From Endoconidiophora laricicola (lineage: Eukaryota; Ascomycota; Sordariomycetes; Microascales; Ceratocystidaceae): DNA of 64,000 bases. The position numbers and the translations under genes were made by a program. The stretch covers positions 1-64,000 of the forward strand of contig LXGT01000117.1 of NCBI GenBank assembly GCA_001640655.1, written 5' to 3'. Below, one piece after another: positions 35,198 through 47,700 of the stretch (its first letter is position 1; each line of letters opens with the position of its first letter). The notes under the pieces are model-generated. The model saw only the letters and a program-made list of their open reading frames with translations, was not told where the DNA came from and searched no databases.

Positions 35198-35933
35198 GCC
35201 TTGTGACCATTAGTTTGATTTATACTATGAGCCCATATATGTATCTATGCATGCCCCAAGCTTATGCTTGCTGACAATAGGAAGAGCACAAACTTGTAAT
35301 TGCTATACATGATCCGCGTCAATGCCGGAAAGAAGCATGAGCGCAAAGAGAAAAAAAGCGCCATTCTATAATAGAATATAATATTCAACAAAACTTAGCA
35401 CTGCTAGTCCGCATGCTGGCGAACCCAATAGACGTGATACAAACATTTTATGTAAGAGTCCACAATAACCTGAGTTCTATCTGCTATTTTAGAACACCGT
35501 AGACGTGGATAGCTAGACGATACTTCGAAGACGGTGAAGCTCGATTAATAGTATTGGAAATATATTGTGACAGTATGGAATGATTGATACTAGACTCATG
35601 GTTAAAATAGAGCCTGGACGCCCAAGAAGAATAGCATATAGATATATAACACAAGCGAAGGAAACCAATCAAAAGGTTTCGAAGATGGAGGTGTGCTGTG
35701 ACAAAAAAGGTATGTAAAAACTAACAAAACGCCATCCTTTCCAAGGTATAGTGAAACGAACCAAAAAAAGAGAGAAAGCACAGCAATCCGACGAAGAAAA
35801 ATGAATAGAATGTTTTACAGTGTGTCAACTGTAGTCATATATGGGCAGTCCATGTTCTGGACCCATGATATCTGCCCGGTGAGCCACACCAAGGAGAAAC
35901 TAGATCTCCACCATCGAAGAAATAATACCAACT
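35198..35933. other. Convergent intergenic region, COA3 / Sds3-type gene
   Basis: 0.7 kb holding the two 3' flanks. AT-rich; no supported gene or terminator structure recognised. Confidence 0.5.
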
Positions 35934-37933
35934 TTACGCCCGTGTTGCGTCCATGGGAGGCCGGAGAGGAGGCGGCGGTACATGACTAGGCACATGACTC
36001 GACAATCGTGATCTGCTAGACGCTGTATTGGTGATAATAGGTACCCCTTCCTTCACCTTCGTCTGGCTGACCTTGCGGTTCGAGGCATTGGGTCGGGTAG
36101 CAGCGTTTTTCGCTCGGGAGGCCGGAATAGCAGCTGTGCCGAGGATAGAGGCTGTAGCTGAGTCAGAGCTGATCAAGGCTGGTACTCGACTGGCAGTGGG
36201 AATCTGAGATCGAGAACGTCCCCGTGTAGCAGCAGATGGGCGGGCAGCGGAAGAAGCAGCGATAACAGCAGCAGCAGCAGCAGCCGGTGGTGGGTGTAGG
36301 GTTTGATGCTGTTGCTGTATAGCGGACGGCGCAGTGGATGAGACTTGATCATCTTCGAATGATTGATCGTACATGACATGCTACAAAAGATGAAGTACAT
36401 CATGTCAGGATTTCAAATATTATTTTCTCAGACTCAGAATTTCAGGGCTTTCAACGCCTTACCTTAATGGCATTGAAGTCGTCTTCAATCTCAAGCTCGT
36501 TAGCTCCTAGCATAGGTGGCACGGCGGGGAAGCCAACATGCTTGGCTAATCCGGATAGTATTGAAACCTCGGTGTTATAAGCGACTGCGTTGCGTGTCTG
36601 CTGAGTCGGATTTGTAGGGAATAGCAGTGCAACATCAGGAACGCTATGGGCTCTGCGGCGAGCGTTCTGAGTATCGTACCAGTCCCTGTTAAGCACTTCG
36701 ATGAATTCTTCGCGTTTCTCTCGCATGCCTTGGTAGAATTGTGACCAGATTTGAGTTCTTGTCGCAACCGCCACTTCTTCATGCGCCTTTAGGATAAATT
36801 CATACTCCTTGTTGATATGCTTCATCTTCATCTCGTAGCGCTCGTCAATGCATCGCTTCATCGCTAGGTATTCCGGGTGATACGGTTCGTCAGCGAGAAG
36901 GGATTGTTCCTCTTTTTCGAGCTTACCGAGACGGTCCTTGAATAGCCTAAAATCAAGGAAAAAATAAATATTAGCGCATGTCTTGTTGCCCTGCATAACG
37001 GACTAGAACAAACCTGTCTCTAAAAGTGCTAAAGCGAGCTTCAATTGCAGCCCATTCTTCTAAGGCAATGCGCTTCTTCTCGACTAGATTTGTTGTTAGC
37101 TTTGGTGTGTAGTCAACTCGATGTAGCGAAAAATTCTTACTCTCTTCCTCATTTCTAGCAGCGGCTTCGGCTTCTTCATCAAGCTCTCCGTCATGATCGC
37201 TTCGAGCTTCGGCGTCGTCTTCAATGCCAGTCTGGCCTTTGTTGTGATCGTGACTATCAGCAGGAGAAGCTTGACCTTTAGAGATATCAAGATGCTTATA
37301 GTCTTTAGAAACAACGCCGTTGGTGTCACGGTCGAGGATCCCAACCGGTCCGCTGTCGGCGCGACCGTTAAGCGAATCCACTAGTGGTGTTCTCGGCGTT
37401 GGCGTCAACGCGCTTTCTTTACCGATCAGAGCGCCGGAGACACTTCTTTTAAGGTGAGGTTGGCCGTTGTCCGAAAGGTCGGTATCATGGGAGCGTTTTC
37501 TCTTTTGATTGGCAAGCTTTGACGCGACACTGGAAAGCGGCGACCGAGGCAGACCATCACTAGCGTATGAGTCGTCAAAGTCAGATTCAGTGTGCGAAAA
37601 TTGGATAGTGTTCCCAGGTCGAGTGGGAGTCTTCTCAATAATGTGGTCACGACTGAACTGATCAAGTACGACACGTTTCTGGCGTTGAATTTGAGGAGTA
37701 TCGTACATACGCTCCGTCTCGGCCTCAGTGTCATTTCCGGCATCCGAAAGATTGCTATCTGAGTCGTCGTCATGGATGTGAGGTTTTTCGCCTGTTAAGA
37801 TGATCCCATCCATTTCATCAGATCCATCCTTGTCTTCTACCTCACTAAGTGGACTCGTTGTGGTGCTGGCTTCCGCGTCGATATTTGGCTCGACCATATG
37901 GAGCCCTGGGGCAGGTTGCGTAACAGTAGCCAT
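35934..37933 (-). CDS. DEP1: Sds3/Dep1-like subunit of the Rpd3L histone deacetylase complex
   Basis: Three exons: 37933-37014, 36946-36463 and 36380-35934, with introns of 67 and 82 nt. The first donor is the weaker GTTTGT, the second GTAAGG. The product has 616 residues. Residues 1-290 are acidic and low-complexity (SPLSEVEDKDGSDEMDG). Residues about 293-470 match the Sds3-like domain: IEARFSTFRDRLFKDRLGKL, KEEQSLLADEPYHPEYLAMK, IDERYEMKMKHINKEYEF and WYDTQNARRRAHSVPDVALLFPTNPTQQTRNAVAYNTEVSIL, each conserved in fungal Dep1. The C-terminus is Ala/Pro/Ser-rich with an Ala run. The family subunit tethers Sin3-Rpd3 and aids transcriptional repression in the nucleus. Whether Dep1 or Sds3 is the better name needs phylogeny. 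Confidence 0.85.
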
Positions 37934-38666
37934 AGCGTGGAAGTATGTAGAGCGAACCGACCGAGCTTCAGGATTGTCGAGAAGCAGGAATGGATATCGC
38001 CGATCGGCTGGTGAGGTGGGTTGGGCACACCTTTGTGTGCGTAGTGAGTGGAACGAGAGCAGCTTCTACTCTCGTCCAAAGGCTGGGTAGAGGCAACCGG
38101 AAAACCGACGGGCTTTTGAGCCGTAGACGGCAGAGAAACAGTACAAAAATAATAGCAAAAATGAGTGTGAAAAGCAGGTATTCTAATGCTGCGATGAAGG
38201 CCGGAATCGTCGAGCTTTACGAAGGTAGTCGTGGTGGAAACCTGAGCTGTGTAGGCATGAAAGGGCTTTTCGGTGGAGGGCGACAGAGGGCAGGGAAAGA
38301 AGAATATCTTAGCACGGGGCCGATGCGATCGCTCACCAATTCTCAGAAAGCACTGAATGCTACCGGCGTCAGAGACGCTTTTGCCAGACGCCAGACAGTT
38401 GCTGCGCTATCGTGTCAGTTGTCCGATAAGACTCGATGCGGTAAGTTTGTGCCTAACCCTAGAGCATCGCAGCTTCTCATAAAGTGGGACCCAAAGGCGG
38501 TGGACGCTGCAGGTGTCAGACCCCACTAAAAAATTGTAAAGTACATGGAATTTTCTGTTAGTCCAGTGGCAGAAGCGACAGGTGCTTCTAGACGTCGAGA
38601 TATTGCGGATTAAACGATCGCTTTTCATCATCTACGATTAACGATCCTATTCATATATCAGAGACA
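37934..38666. promoter_or_regulatory. Divergent promoter region, Dep1-like/NOP12
   Basis: 0.73 kb between two divergent start codons. A forward frame at 37990-38529 (179 codons, Arg/Gly-rich) stays open, but it fills the shared promoter and has no recognisable domain, so it is treated as chance. Confidence 0.5.
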
Positions 38667-40417
38667 ATGTCCGGACTGTAAGTTACATTGAAGACAGTCT
38701 AGCCATCGTGAATATCCCTGCTAACCCAGTCTACAGGAGTTCTATCCTAGGCGTGTCGTCCAAGACGTTCAACTCATCGTTGGATGCGCTGTTCAGCAGC
38801 AGCGTAAGTATTATCTTTATATACCGATTTTTATATTGTGGCATTAGCTAATCTGATCTACAGATTGGCCCCGTTAAGCCCGCGAAGCAAAACCACAGGC
38901 CCTCGACGAAGACCGAGAAGCGCGAAACCAAAAAAGAAGATACCAGCAGCGACGAGGACGATGATGAGGAGTCAGTAGACGAGGTAATGGGCGATGTCGA
39001 TGAGGAAGAGGAAGAGGAAGAGGAAGAGGAAGAGGAAGAGGAAGAGGAAGAGGAAGAAGAGGAGATCAAGGAGACTGCTAAACAGCGCAAGCGCAAGCGC
39101 AAACAAGCCGATGAAGCTCTCGAGACCAAGTACCTACAGAAACTTGTAGGAGAGGAAGAAAAGCCCGTCAAGCGTCGTAAGAGCGTTGACACCGAGACCA
39201 ACCTTGAAAAGGACAAGGAAACCGCTTCAGATGCCGAGTCTGAAGCCTCCCCAGAGAACCTTGTGCACGAATCCGTTGCTTCTAGAAAGAGCATAAGCGT
39301 TGCTCCCTCAGACGAAATCGAGAAGGCCAATCGCACCGTGTTTCTCGCCAACGTTGCCAGTGATGCTGCCACCAACAAGGCTCAGAAAAAGACTTTGATG
39401 GCCCACCTATCAACCGTCCTTGACGACGATGCCAAGCCCGCTGAAACTATCGAGTCCATCCGCTTCCGCTCCTTAGCCTTTTCTTCCCTAGCTATGCCCA
39501 AGCGTGCCGCCTTCATCACCAAGGCCACTCAAGAAGCTACCACCAAGTCCTGCAACGCTTACGTTGTCTACTCCACACCTGCTGCTGCGCGCCGCGCCTG
39601 CGCCGTTCTGAATGGAACCATCGTGCTCGATCGCCATCTGCGCGTCGATAGCGTCGCCCACCCGGCACCTACCGATCACCACCGCTGCGTGTTCGTCGGC
39701 AACCTGGGTTTCGTTGACGATGAGTCCGTGTTCAAGCCCGATGCCGAAGGCAACGTTGAGCGGAAGAAGCGCAACAAGGTTCCTTCAGACATCGAAGAGG
39801 GCCTGTGGCGGGTGTTTAACGAGCATGCTGGCAAGGTAGAGAGCGTGCGTGTAGTCCGTGACAACAAAACCCGCATTGGAAAGGGCTTTGCCTACGTGCA
39901 GTTCCTAGACACCAACCACGTCGAAAAGGCTCTTCTTCTTAATGAGAAAAAGTTCGCGCCCATGCTTCCCCGCCCTCTGCGCGTCACCCGCGCTAAGGAC
40001 CCGCGCAAGACGGCAAACGCCATGGAGCGCAGCCAGACCAAGGCCGCTTCGGCCGCCAAGGCCCGGGATACACCTAAGTCTAACTCCACCAAGTTTGTCC
40101 CCAAAATGACCAACGAAGAGCAGTCAATGATTGGTCGGTCCAGCAAACTCCTCGGCCGCGCCGGCGGTATGCGTCAGCAGTATGACTCTAGCAGTAGCAA
40201 ATCTGCGCGGGCTTCTGGCTCTGGTGTTAACACTTCCAGTCGGCCAGGTGCCGGTGATAAGGTTCTTGAGGGTCGCCGTGCGTCAGTAAAAGACGGCAAG
40301 CCCAACGATATCAAGTTTGGCAACAAGAAGGGTGGTGTGCGTAAGAAGAGACCTACTGGTCGTCGCGCACAGCGTACAGCCGAGTGGAAAAAGAATACTG
40401 GCGGCGGTGCGAGATAA
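38667..40417 (+). CDS. NOP12: Nop12-like nucleolar RNA-binding protein
   Basis: Three exons: 38667-38677 (11 nt), 38737-38803 and 38864-40417. Introns are 59 and 60 nt with donors GTAAGT and acceptors CTACAG. The product has 543 residues. The N-terminus (ILGVSSKTFNSSLDALFSSSIGPVKP) is typical of fungal Nop12. An acidic block follows, including 21 consecutive Glu. RRM1 starts at about 182 (NRTVFLANV) and RRM2 at about 300 (RCVFVGNLGFVDDE ... GKGFAYVQF), and the C-terminus is basic (KKGGVRKKRPTGRRAQRTAEWKK). Nop12 is a nucleolar protein needed for pre-25S rRNA processing. It is longer than the 459-residue yeast protein, mainly through low-complexity sequence. It faces the tubulin gene tail to tail. 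Confidence 0.92.
39002..39064 (+). repeat. Pure GAG/GAA tract coding 21 Glu
   Basis: A near-perfect GAGGAA hexamer array inside NOP12. It is translated, in frame, and likely to vary in length between strains. Confidence 0.9.
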
Positions 40418-41125
40418 GTTTTAGAACCGGCGTATAAGGGGCATCAGTTGATAAATGTAGTCGTTTTGTCAAAAGCATATATATTCACGCACTTTTCATT
40501 GCTTGTATAACAAGCTTTTTGGAGTTTTTTGCCTTTTCTAGAATCTGGGCACTATCCGTACTATGCCAACATGTAGTTGACTATGCGTGGGGTGTATAAT
40601 TTGCATATTTTCTCTTTGGGCCTATGAAGGGCTTAGTGTGGAAAATAAATAGTAATGTAATAGTATCAATAAAATACACACCACAAGATAAGAAACCATA
40701 AGCCAAACCAAATGTGTACAAGATCATGGTCTAGACGTACGATAGACGGTCCATGATATAACACAAACATGATAGAAGAAAAAACAACAATAATGGAGGA
40801 TAAGGCAAATATGGTGGATATAGGCGTAATTTAAACAATAAAAAGAGAAACAACACTGGGACAAGAGCATATATCCCAAGGGAATAAAGAGCAAACAAGA
40901 AATCCAAAGCAAAAATTAAACAACGTGGTGTGTGCAAGTCTTAAAATATGATCCACGAACCTCTCAACTTCAAACCTTTTCCATGAGCTAACAAGAAGAG
41001 AATAGTTTGCTCTTTGTGAAAAGGATAGAAAACAGTGTCTAGTCCAAGTCATGCGCGTGATATCTCGTATGTATGTGCGATTAAGGTAGGTAATAAGAGA
41101 TACAAAACCAAGGGGAGACTAGCAC
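40418..41125. other. Convergent intergenic region, NOP12 / alpha-tubulin
   Basis: 0.7 kb of AT-rich 3' flanks. No gene supported. Confidence 0.5.
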
Positions 41126-43294
41126 TTAGTACTCGCCCTCAAGCTCCTCATCGTAGCCACCCTCACCAGCAACCTCTTCGTAATCCTTCTCCAAAGCAGC
41201 CAGATCCTCGCGGGCCTCGCTGAACTCACCCTCCTCCATACCCTCACCAACGTACCAATGGACGAAGGCGCGCTTGCTGTACATAAGGTCGAACTTGTGG
41301 TCCAGACGCGACCAGGCCTCGGAGATGGCGGTGGTGTTGGACAGCATAGAAACGGAGCGATCGACAGATGCGAGACCACCATCGGAAGGCGAGGCCGTAG
41401 GCACGGCGACAGGCTTCTGGTAGTTGATACCAAGCTTGAAACCAGTAGGGCACCATTCGACCAGGTTGAAGGATGACTTGGCTTTAACGGCGGCAATAGC
41501 GGCGTTATAGTCCTGAGGCATCACATCACCGCGGTAAAGTAAGGCAACGGCCATGTACTTACCCTTCTGAGGGTTGCAGACAACCATCTGGTTATTAGGC
41601 TCGAAACCTGTAGATACGGGGGAATATGATTAGTTATAAATGCAATAAACTGGAGATTATTGGTGGTTATTTCCAGACTTACACTGGAAGGTCAGATCAT
41701 GAACCTTGAAGCTCTCATGGGCGCTCTTGCTAGCCGATACCACGGGGGCATAGCTGATCAAAGGGTAATGGATACGAGGGAAGGGAACCAGATTAGTCTG
41801 GAACTCGTTAAGATCAACGTTCAGGGCGCCATCAAAACGGAGAGACGATGTGATAGAAGAAACGACCTGGGCGATCAGGCGGTTTAGATGTTCATGAGAG
41901 GGACGAGGGACATCCAAGTTGCGGCGGCAAATATCGTAAACGGCGTCGTTGTCAACCAAGAAGGTGCAGTCGGCGTTTTCGATAGTGCTGTGAGTGGACA
42001 GAACGGCGTTGTAGGGCTCGACAATGGCGTTGGAGACACGAGGGCCAGGGTAGACAGCAAACTCAAGCTTGCACTTCTTGCCATACTCGTGTGCCAGACG
42101 CTCCAGCATCAGGGCACCAAAACCGGAACCGGTTCCACCACCAAAGGAGTGGAAGATCATGAAACCCTGGAGACCGCTGCAGTTATCTGTAGATAGAATT
42201 TCACATGTCAGCGGGCTTGTTATCACGGGGTTTGCCTTTTGGCGGGGCTGATAAGTGTCTAATGTGATGTTTTGGTAGGTTGGTAGCTTAAGCTGCGGGC
42301 CAGGGGAAACTTAGAAATGGAGGGGCGGTGTAGACAGTGTCTTGATCGTAGCTCCCCCCCCCCCCCCCATCATCGAAAACTAGAGGGGCAATATCATTGG
42401 AAACGACGACATTGGCATAACCTCTAATTGGCAGTCATTACTATAGCTAAAATCAAACAATTGCACTACATCTCTCAATAGAATGGACTTACCAGTAGCG
42501 CGTCGAATGCGTTCGCTAACGCTATCGGCCATCTCCTTGCCAATGGTATAATGGCCACGAGCGTAGTTGTTGGCAGCATCCTCCTTAGCGTTAATCAGCA
42601 TTTCAGGATGGAAAAGTGACTTATAATCGCCAGTACGGATCTCATCGATCGGCGAAGAGTCAAGATCGACGAACAGCGCGCGAGGCACATACTTGCCGTT
42701 GCTAGTTTCGGTGAAGAACGTATCGTAACAACCGCTGTCTTCGACGATCTTGTTGGGGTCAGGGCGACCGTCGAGGCCCAGGCCATGCTCAAGCAAATAC
42801 CTAAATATCAGAAACGGATACAGTCAGTGACGAGAATCTCCAATTTCATACACGCGTAGAAAAAGGAGTGTTGTGTGGGGGGGAAACACGTACAGCTCCC
42901 AAGCAGAGTTACCTAGCTGGACACCAGCCTGGCCCAGATGAAGGTGAATAATCTACAATGCGCAATCAAGAGTCAATACACAATTCCATGATACAAGCAA
43001 GCAAGGCTGGCACAATGCGATGCAATTGATGGCTGATAGACAAAGCTACAGTATCGTTGGGGGTGGCAGACAAGCGTAAGATGCTCCTTAGTTCCCGCCA
43101 GCCAAGACCTGCCACACCAACCAAGATATCTGGTAACTTGACTGGCCAAAACAACACCAATAGCCAGCATCTCAGCATTAGCCAGAACAATATAACAACA
43201 ACGCCAGCCGCGACAACAGCATCATTAGCAAGCCTTTTTACAACGACCTGGAAAAGTTAGGGTGAGCCACTTTTTAACCTACCTCACCGTGCAT
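41126..43294 (-). CDS. Alpha-tubulin
   Basis: Five exons: 43294-43283 (12 nt, encoding MHGE), 42952-42894, 42800-42493, 42186-41683 and 41607-41126. Introns are 330, 93, 306 and 75 nt. The product has 454 residues starting MHGEIIHLHLGQAGVQLGNS. It carries the tubulin GTP signature GGGTGSG, the alpha-specific ICRRNLDVPRPSHEHLNRL segment, and the C-terminal acidic tail ending EGEY with the tyrosine used in detyrosination. It forms the heterodimer with beta-tubulin for microtubules in spindle and hyphal transport. Two introns are unusually long for this window, and intron 3 holds a C15 run. A pyrimidine-rich leader lies upstream. The fungal TUB1/tubA-type name is likely, but paralogue identity cannot be settled here. 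Confidence 0.97.
42354..42368. repeat. C15 homopolymer in alpha-tubulin intron 3
   Basis: Fifteen uninterrupted C on the plus strand, so G15 in the pre-mRNA of alpha-tubulin. It sits within the 306-nt intron 42492-42187. Confidence 0.9.
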
Positions 43295-43510
43295 CTTGGA
43301 GATTAATCAACAAAAGAAAACGAAAAAAAAAAGGAACCGCGGATGGGATATCAAAGGCCAGAAAAAGAAAAAGAAAAGAATAAAAAAAGCAAGAGGAAAG
43401 GAGAAGAAGAAGAGAAAAAAAGAGAAGAAAAGTCTCAATCTTCAAAAGAGAAAGAGAAGGCTCAATTTGTCCTCGAAGCAAAGGAGGAAGGAAGATAAGA
43501 AAGGCTGGTG
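43295..43510 (-). promoter_or_regulatory. Pyrimidine-rich leader/promoter of alpha-tubulin
   Basis: About 190 nt immediately upstream of the start codon are nearly all purine on the plus strand (AAAGAAAAG, GAAGAAGAG blocks), so the coding strand is CT-rich. CT-rich blocks next to the start are typical of highly expressed filamentous-fungal genes. Confidence 0.5.
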
Positions 43511-44756
43511 TTCAGCCTGGGTTGTTGTTACTTGCCTGTGTGCTGCAATGGCTCTCTCTATACTCTTTACTTATCATCTAAACTGCAGCAACTCACACTT
43601 CTCTTTCTCGACTCCCATAGTTTGTCCCTGAATGCATTGTCACCCACCAATTCCTATAGCTTCCTCCTGTACATCCAATGTCTTCTTTTCCTCCAAGCTC
43701 CACGGCCAGCTAGCCAGCCAGCCGATGGACTCCAGAACACCAAAATGACCGCCGCTGCTTCGGCCCCCTAGCTCTACAAAATTCCCAACGTAGCTTATTT
43801 TCATCTGCCACTCATCCTGGGTTTAGTGGAGTTTAGTTAGAATTGCAATTCAAAAGGTCGTCTCCATCCACCATGGCCTTCCTTGCCTGCCTGTGTGGAG
43901 CCTGCCCCTCCCCCATCGTTCTGAGCAAGCTTAGCTACTGATAGCTGTGCTAGTGAAGGAAGCTTGGTTGGATAGCCTTTTTTTTCCTTTTTACCCTATC
44001 CTTGAGCCAAGCCCTGGTCAACCTTCTTCATTTCTAGACATTCAAGCTGTAGAATCGACCAGATGTGCATGAGAACATGCGTGCATGCGTTGGCAGTTTG
44101 CCCAGTTGTCGCTGAAGAAGCTGGTATCAAATTTATCGCACGGTCAGTGGGTTTCTGTCATCCCATATTCGGGCCCCTCTAGGGTTGTCAATGTTGCATC
44201 ATGACTTTGTATCTCCCTCCAAGCTCCATCCATCTCTCTCTTAGCTTCTTTGCAATTTCTCGACGCGGAAGCTCTGCCGCGAGTGTCAGTAGTTTTTACG
44301 AGTACTGGCGCTTTAGCTTAGCAAATCAATCGGCGTTCTAAAGGCCCCTTGGCTAGTGTTTAATTACCTTAGTGTCGAGCTAATGATCGCTTGTCCTAGC
44401 CAGAATAGGATCGACAGAGGCAAAGTGACGGCTTTGTTTTTGTTCCCATTAGGGTATAACCCTTAGTTGTAGACAACCTCGTTAAGCAGACCATATTGCG
44501 ACCCAATGATGTTAAATTTTCAAGCTACTTTTCATGTAGTGCGTAGCTAATAAGGCAGTGTAAAATTTCGATGATAATGCATTTCCAGTACGTTTTTGAA
44601 GCCTTGTGTTTGTCACGGACTCAATACACGATCGGTGTGGTCTACTCTGAAAACACCATAATGATAAATAACTTGGTTTAGATATAAAGCAGATACGTTG
44701 TCCAATATATTACGCCTAAAAACACAAAATGCATATTTTTTCCACTCCGTCCGTCT
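43511..44756. other. Intergenic region, tubulin upstream / ERB1 downstream
   Basis: 1.25 kb without a supported gene. It holds the upstream control region of alpha-tubulin and the 3' flank of ERB1, which is transcribed in the same direction. Confidence 0.5.
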
Positions 44757-47700
44757 CTAAGCCCACAACCGACAGGTGGCATCTGCACCCGCTGAAACAC
44801 ACCAGGGATGTCTGGAGTGCCAGTCGACATCCATGACACCCAGCTTGTTGACCACCTTGTGACCGCGTAGCACCTTGACAGGAACAATTGTGGGGTTTTC
44901 CATGAGATCCGACACAACCTTGCCGTGGAACACCTGGATCGTGCCGTCGTCTGAAGCGTCCGCGAAGAGCGGGAATACACCGCGGTGGAAACGAACGGCG
45001 CGCACAGCCTGGGGATGGAAGCGCATAGTTTTGTACGGGCGAGCCGACAAGTCCATGTCGTGCCACAACAGGCGGCGATCATACGAGCCGACAATGACAT
45101 TGTCACCGCCGGGGTGGATATCGAATGACGAAATCCAGCGTGCGCCGGGCTGCAGGACCTTGACTAGCTCCTGGCGCTGCAGATCATAGCAGCGGATCAT
45201 GCGCTGGGTAGCGACGAAGAAGAATGGTCGTGAGGGGTGAAAGTGTGCTGCCTGCGCCAGACCAGGCAGGCGTCTGAAGGGAATCTGGGTCAGGTGCTTA
45301 CTCAGTGTGTGGACTGCCACAGCGCTGCGTTGACCAGTCGGGCTAACTGTACAGAAGAAGTCACCACGACGGTGCCAGCTGACTGTCTTGATGGCCGAAC
45401 GCACCTCCACCTTGACCAGAACACCCTGCGCTTCCATCTTGGAACCGGGACGGGTCCACTTGCCGGGAGGATCCTTGCGTTCGCCACTAGAAGTAGTAGA
45501 AGCACCGGCCTGCTTGCCGCCGGTAGCGTAGCCGAAACCAGCATCGACAACAGCACGGCTAGCAGCCTCAGTGTTGGCACTGCACACCCCGAGAGGAACC
45601 ATCAGAAACACACCCTCGCCAGCAGAAGCAGCGATAACCATGACCTCCTTGGTTGGTCTCCAACGCACACAGTCGATGGGCTCATCGGTGCTGATGCGTG
45701 CCTGCCACTCCATGTGCCCGTTGATGTCGTATACACGAACATATCCATCATCACCACCAGCAGCAACCCACTCGCCATCGGGCGAGACAGCAACACTACG
45801 CACGCGGCTATCTGAACCACGGAAGATAGTTTGGCAGGTAGTGGGAAATGGCCGCAAGTCCTCAGGACTGGGGAGCTTGGGCAGAAGAGAGTCGGGATCG
45901 ATGTTGAGACGATTTTTGCGCACACGGGGAGCGAGGTACAGATCCAGAGACCTTTCAAAACGTTCCTTGACAAATTCTCCATATGCAGGAACCTTGCGAA
46001 GAGCGTCGTATCGCTGAGGAAGATACTCCTTTTCGCGATCTTCGGGGTCCTGGTTCTCCCACACCTCACGCTCTTCTTTGGAAGGCAGATACTCCGGAGG
46101 GGGATTGTAACTAAGATCGTAACCAGGAAGAGCAGGCTTAGGGGCGGGAATGTGCATGACGTGTTCTTGACGCTCCTCTTCGTTGGCCCACAGGTCGAAG
46201 AACTTCTCTTCCTCTGCGTCTTCCTCTTTCTGACGCTCCTCAGCAGGCTTGTATGGTAATATACGACCGTCGCGGATAGCACGCACGAGCTTAGCTACAC
46301 GCTTTGCCTCGTGCTTCGAAGGAATAAAGCGACGCTTTGGCTCGGGAGCTGCGCTTAGTGGCATCTTCTCCTCAATGGAAGTAAAGTATTCAATGGTATC
46401 CTATTATGATGGGCCGATATGGTTAGCAACTGGATAGTTCTTACTGACTGGCTATAGCTACCGTTATCGGTAAGATGAGACTGCAGCATGCCCATTTAGG
46501 CCTAAGCTATCCACTAAAGGCGGTAGAACTTTTGTACTTGTACATGCTATCCAAGGTTCCTTTTGAGATCGCCTCGGTTGGACGATTGCTTACGGCCTTT
46601 TCATGTTGTTTCCTTTGAGTTGTCCACCCAGGAAAGAAGTCAACAGATGTTGGGTAAAAGGATGGACAGCCATACTAGATTAGTCACTCGACTTGAATAG
46701 TTTGCAAGATCAGCCCTGCGCCCTACATTCTATTGCATTTTGCAACATGCTATTCAAAGCCACTGTGAACTACGACCAAGACTGTGCTTTGGACGGGTTA
46801 CTCCGACATGCATGATGGGGGAGAGAGAGGGGGGGGGGTATATATTAAAAAGTAAAACACACGGAAGGCGATGTATGGGCCAGGAGGCATGATGTGGCTA
46901 ATGAAAGGATTGAGGGCGTGATGGAAGTGAGATGTGAGCAGGCAGAGGTTAAGAGGGTTAAGGCTACGTGAGACTTCGCAAGGCATACTGGGCTTCAGCA
47001 AGTCCAGAGAGACAGGAGAGAGAGAGAGAGCAGGCAGAAGATATTGCTGTAAGTGGTAATGAGAGGAAAAGGCATCGGGAGACAATATATGAGCCGACAT
47101 GTGTCATGAGAAAAGAGGGCATATGAAGAGTCCTCCAAGAGACACACAGGTAAGTGCAAGTATTAGAGAAATGGCATATTATGTCAGAAGTGGAGGTGGA
47201 ATTAGGTACACGACTGATTCTAAGGAATTCGGCATTGCCGTTGTACGGTGGCATGTGATATAAGAGAGGAGAACAGGATTATGTGCAGTTTGCAACATGA
47301 TTTTGAAAGTCTACACGGTGGTTTGGGTGATGCATTGAATAGGTGACTTACGGGGTAAGGATCATAGCCATCTTCGGGCATCTCGTTGAGTTGAATGCGC
47401 TTGAGCAGTTCAAGTTCGTCTGCGCTAAGCTCTAAAGGTTTGCCTGTGGCTGGATCGGTTAAACCCGTCCAGCCCTTAGGCACTTCGATAGAGTCAAGCA
47501 GGGCGTCAAGAGCCTCACCGGCAGCAGGGCGCATGATCTTCTTGCCATTGATGTCATAGCCAATGTGTGGGTAAGTATCATAGAAAGATAGCGGGATGTC
47601 ACCGATAGTGTTGGCAGGCTCATTGGCATCGGTGTCGTCAGAGTCATAGACGGGGTCAATTTCGTCGTACTCGTAGCGCACACCGCCGTTGGCATCGGTG

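Noticed and set aside
38450..38460. Telomere-like CCTAACCCTAG on the plus strand
   Set aside because: Only 9 nt of telomeric match, located in a short divergent promoter; weaker than the 54.3 kb site.
37990..38529. Forward open frame of 179 codons between the Dep1-like gene and NOP12
   Set aside because: It fills the only space for two divergent promoters, has Arg/Gly-rich low-information composition and no domain.
42966..43260. Open frames within alpha-tubulin intron 1
   Set aside because: They lie wholly inside a 330-nt intron whose removal gives the correct tubulin start; no domain.
47220..47351. Extension of the ERB1 first exon past 47352
   Set aside because: The sequence after the GTAAGT donor departs from the family, while splicing to 46400 restores it exactly.
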